Part shown: one piece after another, positions 1 through 4,959 of the stretch
Layout of the letters: each line of letters begins with the position of its first letter
How positions within the stretch are numbered: the first letter of the stretch is position 1
DNA from: an uncultured Sulfurimonas sp.
GTDB lineage: Bacteria; Campylobacterota; Campylobacteria; Campylobacterales; Sulfurimonadaceae
Direction: 5' to 3'
Assembly: GCA_937914675.1 (NCBI GenBank)
Contig: CALDOC010000226.1
Location: 1-5,291, forward strand
DNA: 5,291 bases
The notes under the pieces: generated by a model
What the model was told of the DNA's origin: nothing
The model's database searches: none
The model's input: the letters and a program-made list of their open reading frames with translations, nothing else
Position numbers and translations under genes: made by a program

Positions 1-76
1 CAATACCATAGATGTACGTTAAACCGTACTCTAATCTTTTCTTTTTAGGTAAATCGACACCAGAAATACGAGCCAT
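1..76 (-). CDS. rpsM: 30S ribosomal protein S13, N-terminal part (cut by window edge)
   Basis: The first 25 residues are readable on the minus strand, beginning MARISGVDLPKKKR and continuing to LTYIYGI. This is the highly conserved N-terminus of ribosomal protein S13, which sits in the head of the 30S subunit and contacts the P-site tRNA and, through intersubunit bridges, the 50S subunit. The ATG lies only 2 nt after the rpmJ stop. Its Shine-Dalgarno (AAGGA, complement of 82-86) is inside the last codons of rpmJ, so the two genes are surely co-transcribed and probably translationally coupled. In most bacteria S13 is followed by S11, S4, RNA polymerase alpha and L17; those genes would lie beyond the left edge and are not seen. 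Confidence 0.96.
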   Translation of the reverse strand, partial: MARISGVDLPKKKRLEYGLTYIYGI

Positions 77-78
77 GA

Positions 79-192
79 TTATCCTTGTCTTTGTTTATGT
101 TTTTTAACTTTGCAGATTACTCTTACAATGCCTTTTCTTTTGACAACTTTACAATCGTCACACATCTTCTTAACTGAAGCTCTTACTTTCAT
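79..192 (-). CDS. rpmJ: 50S ribosomal protein L36, zinc-ribbon type
   Basis: This complete 37-residue protein starts MKVRASVKKMCDDCKVV and ends KKHKQRQG. It is ribosomal protein L36, the smallest large-subunit protein, which binds 23S rRNA. The zinc ligands C11, C14, C27 and H32 are all present, so it is the zinc-containing (C+) form and not the cysteine-free paralogue made under zinc limitation in some bacteria. Length and basic composition are normal for the family. The start is fixed by AGGAGA (complement of 199-204) six nt upstream. It is the first gene of the unit here: no infA-like frame exists in the region upstream, which instead holds a structured leader and a promoter. Confidence 0.96.
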   Translation of the reverse strand: MKVRASVKKMCDDCKVVKRKGIVRVICKVKKHKQRQG

Positions 193-214
193 TGAAAGTC
201 TCCTATGTTTAAAT

Positions 215-319
215 CTTTACCGTTTGCAGGCTAGCAATACGTTCGCTTGCCAATACTTTTATCTATATAAGTTATATATAAAGATAGAAATACTCTTATG
301 TTTTGTTAAAACGGTAAAG
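215..319 (-). promoter_or_regulatory. Structured 5' leader of rpmJ-rpsM (three-way-junction-like fold)
   Basis: On the minus strand CTTTACCGTTT (319-309) and AAACGGTAAAG (225-215) form a perfect 11-bp stem. It encloses an AT-rich hairpin (260-286: TATCT/AGATA and ATATA/TATAT with a 2-nt bulge and 5-nt loop) and a GC-rich hairpin (229-251: seven positions with one mismatch, 9-nt loop). The outer stem begins within a few nt of the predicted transcript start (about 322) and closes about ten nt before the rpmJ Shine-Dalgarno. The pairing is seen directly. That it acts as a ribosomal-protein autoregulatory leader, for example bound by S4 as in the alpha operon of E. coli, is inference; a mobile repeat or small RNA is an alternative. 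Confidence 0.5.
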
Positions 320-328
320 CGGATGCGA

Positions 329-337
329 ATTGTACCA
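329..337 (-). promoter_or_regulatory. Probable promoter of rpmJ-rpsM (extended -10)
   Basis: The minus strand reads TGGTACAAT, an extended -10 element (TGnTACAAT) with one mismatch from TATAAT. The DNA just upstream (338-365) is very AT-rich with no clear -35 box, the usual look of housekeeping promoters in Campylobacterota. The predicted start is near 322, giving a leader of about 130 nt before the rpmJ ATG. Confidence 0.55.
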
Positions 338-366
338 AAATAAATGTAAAAGATTTATTAATTTAG

Positions 367-450
367 TAAAATCTACAAGGTGAGATTTCTGAGAGCGTAC
401 GCGAAGTTCGATTATTTCATTATTTTTCGCTATTATTGTAGATATTTTTT
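367..450 (+). promoter_or_regulatory. Candidate promoter and leader of the DUF1538-cyclase unit
   Basis: Two weak -10 candidates are visible on the plus strand, TAAAAT (367-372) and TATTAT (431-436); neither has a good -35, and the sequence does not decide between them. An 8-bp inverted repeat, ATCTACAA (371-378) and TTGTAGAT (436-443), flanks the stretch. Nested inside are GCGAA (401-405)/TTCGC (426-430), the palindrome GCGTACGC (395-402) and the competing pair AAATCT (369-374)/AGATTT (383-388). If transcription starts at the first box this would be a foldable leader; if at the second, the repeat would be an operator. No known riboswitch consensus was recognised. Confidence 0.3.
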
Positions 451-462
451 AAAGGATTTAAA

Positions 463-2400
463 ATGCTGAGTTTCAGATCATTTTTGCAATTGCTCAAAGA
501 GTCGTTTCGCGACTTGATGCCGATTATTTTGGTGATAATGTTCTTTCAATTAGCTATTATCCAAAGCGTGCCGGAAAATTGGCTTGGAACAGCCGTTGGC
601 TTGGCTATAGTTGGCGTTGGCTTGGCCGTTTTTCTTTTAGGACTTGAAGTAGGAATTTTTCCCGTTGGAGAAGGCCTTGCAACAGAGTTCGCTCACAAAG
701 GCTCTACTGGATTGATAGTGCTCTTTGCTTTTATGATAGGGTTTGGAACAACCGTGGCCGAGCCCGCTCTAATAGTCATAGCGCAAAAAGCGGCGTCTAT
801 CAGCGCTGGGCGAATTGACGCGACGACTCTTAGAATGGTTGTCGCTTTTTCCGTTGGTTTTGCCATAGTTTTAGGCGTTTGGAGAATTATAAAAGGCCAT
901 CCCATTCACTACTACATCATCAGCGGCTACATAATGGTCGTTAGCGCCACCATCTTCGCGCCAAAAGAGATAGTCGGTTTAGCGTATGATTTAGGAGGAG
1001 TTACCACTTCTACCGTCACCGTTCCTCTCGTTGCAGCTCTTGGAATCGGTTTAGCTTCAACCATAAAGGGGAGAAATCCCGTTTTGGACGGTTTTGGTCT
1101 TATCGCTTTCGCCTCGCTTACTCCTATGATTTTTGTACAGTTTTATGGAATATTCGTTTATGAGTATATTGAGGCCGTAGCGGACATTCCGATATTAGCG
1201 CCGATTACAGCGGTTATAACGACTAAAGCCGCGGTGCAATTCGATTTTCAACTTTTAGCGCTTTTAAAAGGTCTAGGCGGAGTGGTTGTTGACGTTGCTC
1301 CAATTCTTGGGGTCATTCTCTTCTTCCAATACGTAGTCTTAAAAAAACCTATCGACAATCTCAAAAACGTAATCATTGGTTTCGCTCTCGTTATCATTGG
1401 TCTTGACGCTTTTATCGTGGGCTTGGAGATGGGGCTTTTCTCCGTTGGAGAAACTATGGCGTTGGAACTTACTAGATACGATAACAACTTTATTATCTAC
1501 TCGTTTGGTTTTCTCATAGGTTTTTCAACAACCATGGCGGAACCATCGTTGACGGCAATCGCTAGAAAAGCCAAAGAGATTAGCGATGGTAAAATAAACG
1601 ATTTTGTTCTGCGTCTATTTGTCGCCTTTGGCGTCGCGATTGGCATCTCTCTTGGGTCGTATCGGATCGTTGTTGGCGGAGAAATCGTTTACTACATTAT
1701 GGCTGGATACATGCTTGTCATATCTCTTACTTTTATCTCTCCAAAGTACATTATTCCCATTGCTTACGATAGTGGCGGCGTTACGACTTCAACGGTTACG
1801 GTGCCCCTTGTGGCGGCGCTGGGTTTGGGTCTCGCTACAAACATAAGTGGACGCGACCCTCTTATAGATGGTTTTGGACTCATCGCGTTCGCTTCGCTCT
1901 TTCCTATGATTACGGTTATGCTCTATGGCATTATTACGGAAAAAATAGGAGTAAAAGGGGAGCAAGAGAAAGAGGAGATGCATTTAGACGGTCTTCGTCA
2001 CGCGATTGAAGATATAAACAACATGGATCTTTCAACGGTAAATATTTTGGGAACGGATAAAAGCCATTCATACAGGATGGCGTTTTCAGCGGTTCATGTC
2101 ATAGTCCCTCGGGAGAAAGAAGCGGAAGCTCTTTTAGCGGCTAAAGAGGCTGGAGCGAGAGGGGTGACAATCATGAACGCTCATGGCATGGGACTAGAGG
2201 AGATGAGTAATTTTTACAATAGGTTGCAAAGCGACGCGACTGACTCCAATCTAATGTTTATAACTCAGACAAAAAACGTAAATACGATTATAAGAAATAT
2301 CATAACTAGACTTGACATTACTGGAGAAGGAAACGGGCTTACTTTCGCCTATCCCGTTTCACATATAAAAGGCTTAAGACTTAAGCTAAACGACCTATAG
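463..2400 (+). CDS. Duplicated DUF1538 membrane protein with C-terminal PII-like domain
   Basis: This 645-residue integral membrane protein has two DUF1538 repeats (about residues 15-235 and 275-495), aligned at a constant offset of 260 residues with no gaps from about 57 to 230. Each repeat has roughly seven hydrophobic stretches. It carries the signatures GF(G/S)TT(V/M)AEP (93-101, 353-361), GGVTTSTVTVPLVAALG (178-194, 438-454) and DGFGLIAFASL (209-219, 469-479). Charged and polar residues in these otherwise hydrophobic motifs suggest a transport path, but the substrate is unknown. After a hydrophilic linker (about 495-537), residues 538-645 resemble a PII/GlnB-like domain: a strand AVHVIVP, helix, strand RGVTIMNAHGMG, strand NLMFITQTK, helix, and the B-loop-like stretch TGEGNGLTFAYPV. 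In other bacteria DUF1538 proteins are often encoded as separate genes near a PII-like gene, so this is probably a transporter fused to its own regulator. The start is supported by AAAGGA (451-456), 6 nt upstream. The diguanylate cyclase gene follows after 8 nt. Confidence is high for the family and low for function. Confidence 0.9.
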   Translation: MLSFRSFLQLLKESFRDLMPIILVIMFFQLAIIQSVPENWLGTAVGLAIVGVGLAVFLLGLEVGIFPVGEGLATEFAHKGSTGLIVLFAFMIGFGTTVAEPALIVIAQKAASISAGRIDATTLRMVVAFSVGFAIVLGVWRIIKGHPIHYYIISGYIMVVSATIFAPKEIVGLAYDLGGVTTSTVTVPLVAALGIGLASTIKGRNPVLDGFGLIAFASLTPMIFVQFYGIFVYEYIEAVADIPILAPITAVITTKAAVQFDFQLLALLKGLGGVVVDVAPILGVILFFQYVVLKKPIDNLKNVIIGFALVIIGLDAFIVGLEMGLFSVGETMALELTRYDNNFIIYSFGFLIGFSTTMAEPSLTAIARKAKEISDGKINDFVLRLFVAFGVAIGISLGSYRIVVGGEIVYYIMAGYMLVISLTFISPKYIIPIAYDSGGVTTSTVTVPLVAALGLGLATNISGRDPLIDGFGLIAFASLFPMITVMLYGIITEKIGVKGEQEKEEMHLDGLRHAIEDINNMDLSTVNILGTDKSHSYRMAFSAVHVIVPREKEAEALLAAKEAGARGVTIMNAHGMGLEEMSNFYNRLQSDATDSNLMFITQTKNVNTIIRNIITRLDITGEGNGLTFAYPVSHIKGLRLKLNDL

Positions 2401-2408
2401 GAAATAAA

Positions 2409-3689
2409 ATGCAATATGATTTTTCAAAAGTTTTTAAAAATAAAGAAGCCCTCTTACATGAGTTTATAGATACTTATACGACTTGCGTAGAAATGGATAG
2501 AAGCCTTAAAATTGGCATAGTGATTAATTATTATAGCAATATTTTCAGCGCTTTTACTAAAGCGTTTGACTCGGATGAGATAGTGAAACTTTTCGAAGAC
2601 TTGACAAAATATAGGATGTCGGTGGACGTGCCGTACATAATAATGTTTAATGAGCTTTATGGACTAAAGAATCTTATTATATCAAACACCGTTGGACATG
2701 ACGTTAACATAGAAATAGTCAATATTTTAAAGCTTTTTAAAAAAATAAACAACGAAATCGCGCATTTATATCTAAACTCTTACGTGGATAAACTTGTGTC
2801 AGTCAACAATATACGCCGAAACTCTCTTGCGGATTTAGTTGAAAAACATTTGATAGGACATTATGAAGCGCATCTTATTTGGCTTTCGGATTTGGCTCTG
2901 CGTATCAAAGATAAAGAGAAGCGATCTTTCCCTCAACTAGACGAGACGATGTGCGATTTTGGTTTATGGCTTCATCATGACGCAAAAAAACTTATTCAAA
3001 ACAATTCAAAATATAAGTCCATACTAGATATTCACTCAAGGCTACATCTGTTTGCGAGTAAAATTTTCGACATGATTGAAACGGATGAGCATCATATACT
3101 TATTACTTACCTTGAAAAGTGCGAGCTCATTTCACTGAGCATAGGTACGGAACTAGCGCTACTTGACCAAATAAGCATGAATAAAAGGGTAACAAAGGAC
3201 CCTCTTACTGGTTCATTAAATCGTGTCGCTCTTAGAGACGTTTTTGAAAATCAGTACGAATTGTCCCTCGCGACAAGTAATCCTTTTATTTTAGCCATGT
3301 GCGATCTTGATTTTTTCAAAAACGTCAATGACACTTATGGGCATGTGGCTGGTGACAACATGTTAAAAGAATTTGTTCGAACGGTGCAAAAAAACATTCG
3401 CGCTTCGGACGTTATCATAAGGTACGGAGGAGAAGAGTTCATCATTATATTGCCCTCCATTGGTAAAAATAAAGGTTTAGAAGTTTTAGAAAAAGTGAGA
3501 GCGGCCATTAGCAAAATTTGTTTAGACTTTAATGGAAAAAAAATAAAAACAACGGTGAGCATTGGAATGACGGAAATCAAGCCTGAAAAACCTTACAAGA
3601 AGGCGTTTTTAGACGAGTACGTTATGATCGCCGATAGAAGGCTTTATATGGCGAAAGATAGTGGAAGGAATAAAATAGAATATAGTTGA
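2409..3689 (+). CDS. Diguanylate cyclase with CZB zinc-sensor domain
   Basis: This soluble 426-residue protein is predicted to convert two GTP to c-di-GMP. Residues 1 to about 140 are a helical region of unrecognised family ending in NEIAHLYLNSYVDKL. Residues about 145-225 are a CZB (chemoreceptor zinc-binding) domain: HLIW at 155-158, CDFGLW at 182-187 and HSRLH at 209-213 supply the expected zinc ligands H155, C182, H209 and H213. The 27- and 4-residue spacings of the last three match those of E. coli DgcZ. Residues about 262-426 are a GGDEF domain beginning DPLTGSLNR. The active-site motif is GGEEF (340-344), with metal- and substrate-binding residues D299, N307 and D316, and an intact RxxD inhibitory site (R331, D334) five residues before it. 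It should therefore be active, product-inhibited and probably repressed by zinc, as known for DgcZ. No membrane segment is seen. AGGAA (2399-2403) overlaps the stop of the DUF1538 gene, implying coupled translation. Confidence 0.92.
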   Translation: MQYDFSKVFKNKEALLHEFIDTYTTCVEMDRSLKIGIVINYYSNIFSAFTKAFDSDEIVKLFEDLTKYRMSVDVPYIIMFNELYGLKNLIISNTVGHDVNIEIVNILKLFKKINNEIAHLYLNSYVDKLVSVNNIRRNSLADLVEKHLIGHYEAHLIWLSDLALRIKDKEKRSFPQLDETMCDFGLWLHHDAKKLIQNNSKYKSILDIHSRLHLFASKIFDMIETDEHHILITYLEKCELISLSIGTELALLDQISMNKRVTKDPLTGSLNRVALRDVFENQYELSLATSNPFILAMCDLDFFKNVNDTYGHVAGDNMLKEFVRTVQKNIRASDVIIRYGGEEFIIILPSIGKNKGLEVLEKVRAAISKICLDFNGKKIKTTVSIGMTEIKPEKPYKKAFLDEYVMIADRRLYMAKDSGRNKIEYS

Positions 3690-3693
3690 TTTG

Positions 3694-4344
3694 TTAAAAT
3701 AAATCGCTGTAATCGTATTTTTTTATATCTAAATATAATTTTTCGCCGATGCTTACAATTCTTTCATCCGCGTTGGCGTTCTTTTTAAACTTATCTTTTA
3801 TCTTTTTGCTTTTTTTTTCAGAGAAGTTTTTGTCTTTTAAATATTTTTTTAATGAAATGAGTTTAGTTTCTGGATAGAACTCTTCTTGTGCGTCCATCTC
3901 TTCTTCTATTTCCGCTTCAACATGGGAGACTTGAGCCAAAGGTTCCGGCGCGTTTAACATGAACTGCGCGGAGATGCTCGAGAGTATGTTCTTGAGTTGT
4001 TCGTCTTTCTCTTTATAAATATTTTCTATTTTTATTCTTTCTTGAATGAGCATCTGCTCTTTTTGGTCCCTTAAACTTCTTGTTTCAGTTTCCAACGCTT
4101 CCACTCGCGATTGCAGTCTGGCGTTTTGTTCTTCTAAAAGCCTATAGTATCTATCGTCGCTTAGCGTTGGTTTAAGGATTGAGGCTTTTTGTGGAGTTCT
4201 GTGTGAGATTTTCTCATCTATAATCACCAGTTTAACTCCATCTTCAACTATAGAGACTAATGAGCCGCGCCTGATGCGATTGTGTATAGCTTCTTTAGAT
4301 ATTCCAAAATGCTCCGCTGCGTCGTTTATGCTCATTTTGCCCAT
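3694..4344 (-). CDS. Helix-turn-helix / coiled-coil protein of unknown function
   Basis: This 216-residue protein begins MGKMSINDAAEHFGISKEAI. Residues 4-30 form a MerR/excisionase-like helix-turn-helix (INDAAEHFGISKEAIHNRIR followed by RGSL), and a short strand pair, VSIVEDGVKLVII, resembles a wing. Residues about 64-124 are a strong coiled coil (many E, K, R, Q with heptad L/I), 139-156 are acidic, and 162-216 are a lysine-rich segment ending IGEKLYLDIKKYDYSDLF. The domain order suggests a dimeric DNA-binding protein, a transcription regulator or a DNA-organising factor. I do not recognise a named family. The chosen start is supported by AAGGGAG overlapping the yajQ stop, 5 nt before the ATG; a longer frame reaching 4392 would overlap yajQ by 37 nt and lacks such a site. 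It is 11 nt after yajQ and clearly in the same operon. Its stop lies 4 nt from the stop of the convergent cyclase gene. Confidence 0.8.
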   Translation of the reverse strand: MGKMSINDAAEHFGISKEAIHNRIRRGSLVSIVEDGVKLVIIDEKISHRTPQKASILKPTLSDDRYYRLLEEQNARLQSRVEALETETRSLRDQKEQMLIQERIKIENIYKEKDEQLKNILSSISAQFMLNAPEPLAQVSHVEAEIEEEMDAQEEFYPETKLISLKKYLKDKNFSEKKSKKIKDKFKKNANADERIVSIGEKLYLDIKKYDYSDLF

Positions 4345-4349
4345 AACAA

Positions 4350-4356
4350 CTCCCTT
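4350..4356 (-). promoter_or_regulatory. Ribosome binding site deciding the start of the HTH gene
   Basis: The minus strand reads AAGGGAG directly over the end of yajQ (its stop codon occupies 4358-4356), followed by TTGTT and ATG at 4344. It fixes the helix-turn-helix gene start at 4344 and implies coupling to yajQ translation. Confidence 0.7.
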
Positions 4357-4853
4357 TATCTCATGTTTTCGATTACAAGAGGAGCGTCCCATTCCGCGGC
4401 TCTAACCATGCTGATGACTTGTTGCAACTCATCAAGCTTGGCTCCCTTGACTCGAATGGAATCACCCTCAATGAGCGCGCTAACTTTTAGCTTCATCTTC
4501 TTAATTTCAGCGGTTATTTTTTTCGCTTCTTTGGCTTCTATGTAGTCAACCACTTTAAAAGTCGCTTTTCTATTTCCCCCTGAGGAGTCTTCCACTTTAA
4601 GTTCGTCTATAACTTTTGACGAGAGACCTTGTTTTAAAAACTTTGTTATAACAACGTCTTTAAGCGCGTCTAGTTTGTTGTCGCTTGAAGCGATTAAAAT
4701 CAATAATTTCTCTTTTTCTTTATAAGTAACTTCGTAAGTAGTTCCTTTAAAATCATAACGATTCGCGACTTCCCTATCGACCAGATTGATTGCGTTTTTG
4801 AAATTTTGTACGTCAATTTTTGCCGTAATATCAAATGAGTATTCTTTTGCCAT
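4356..4853 (-). CDS. yajQ: YajQ family nucleotide-binding protein (candidate c-di-GMP effector)
   Basis: This 165-residue protein (family about 160-165) starts MAKEYSFDITAKIDVQNF. YajQ hallmarks are visible: the N-terminal SFDI strand, REVANRYDFKGT (27-38), IDELKVED near 82, KKITAEIKKMKLKV (111-124), and the C-terminal stretch from GDSIRVKGAKLDELQ (130-144) to VISMVRAAEW, ending ENMR. The family has two ferredoxin-like domains. Members bind nucleotides or nucleic acid, and the Xanthomonas homologue XC_3703 is a c-di-GMP-binding effector that works with a transcription factor. Whether this copy binds c-di-GMP cannot be read from sequence alone. The start is placed at the ATG after AAAGG (spacing 7), which gives the family's normal N-terminus; an in-frame ATG seven codons upstream lies in front of that site and is unlikely. 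It is co-transcribed with the downstream helix-turn-helix gene. Confidence 0.93.
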   Translation of the reverse strand: MAKEYSFDITAKIDVQNFKNAINLVDREVANRYDFKGTTYEVTYKEKEKLLILIASSDNKLDALKDVVITKFLKQGLSSKVIDELKVEDSSGGNRKATFKVVDYIEAKEAKKITAEIKKMKLKVSALIEGDSIRVKGAKLDELQQVISMVRAAEWDAPLVIENMR

Positions 4854-4868
4854 AATAAAACCTTTGTG

Positions 4869-4908
4869 TAACAATTAAACTGATTATAACATATTTATGA
4901 AATTGTTA
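4869..4908. promoter_or_regulatory. yajQ promoter flanked by an inverted repeat
   Basis: The minus strand holds a perfect TATAAT -10 box (complement of 4883-4888) preceded by TGT, predicting a start near 4876; no good -35 is seen. Around it lies a perfect 8-bp inverted repeat, TAACAATT (4869-4876) and AATTGTTA (4901-4908), with the arms one on the start site and one near the -35 zone. The arm centres are 32 bp apart, about three helical turns. This is a natural arrangement for a dimeric repressor, but that role is inference. The same 106-bp intergenic region serves the divergent CBS gene. Confidence 0.5.
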
Positions 4909-4910
4909 GG

Positions 4911-4927
4911 AAGATTTGGTTAATCTT
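4911..4927. repeat. Short inverted repeat in the yajQ/CBS divergent region
   Basis: AAGATT (4911-4916) and AATCTT (4922-4927) are perfect 6-bp arms around the 5-bp centre TGGTT. It sits just upstream of the AT-rich TTATAT stretch (4933-4938) that is the likeliest -10 of the CBS gene, so it could be an operator. In AT-rich DNA a repeat of this size can also arise by chance. Confidence 0.3.
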
Positions 4928-4959
4928 GCGAATTATATACGTTTTACAAGGAACCGCTT

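Noticed and set aside
110..343. Plus-strand open frame of 77 codons opposite rpmJ and its leader
   Set aside because: It is antisense to rpmJ and the leader, has no good ribosome binding site and its protein is a low-complexity, leucine-rich composition.
1248..1487. Minus-strand open frame within the DUF1538 gene, and similar ones elsewhere
   Set aside because: These are shadows of a well-conserved membrane protein gene, with no ribosome binding site or recognisable product.
463..2400. Annotating the membrane protein as a named transporter with a substrate
   Set aside because: No substrate-specific motif is recognisable; only the DUF1538 and PII-like assignments are supported.
3688..3705. 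GATTT/AAATC hairpin between the convergent genes as a bidirectional terminator
   Set aside because: The stem is five mostly A-T pairs with an 8-nt loop and no adjoining T-tract on either strand.
4345..4392. Longer N-terminus for the HTH protein starting at 4392
   Set aside because: The extra 16 residues overlap the end of yajQ and lack a ribosome binding site, whereas the ATG at 4344 has AAGGGAG at good spacing and starts just before the HTH.
4854..4874. Seven extra residues at the start of YajQ
   Set aside because: The upstream ATG precedes the AAAGG site, and the MAKEYSFDI start matches the normal N-terminus of the family.
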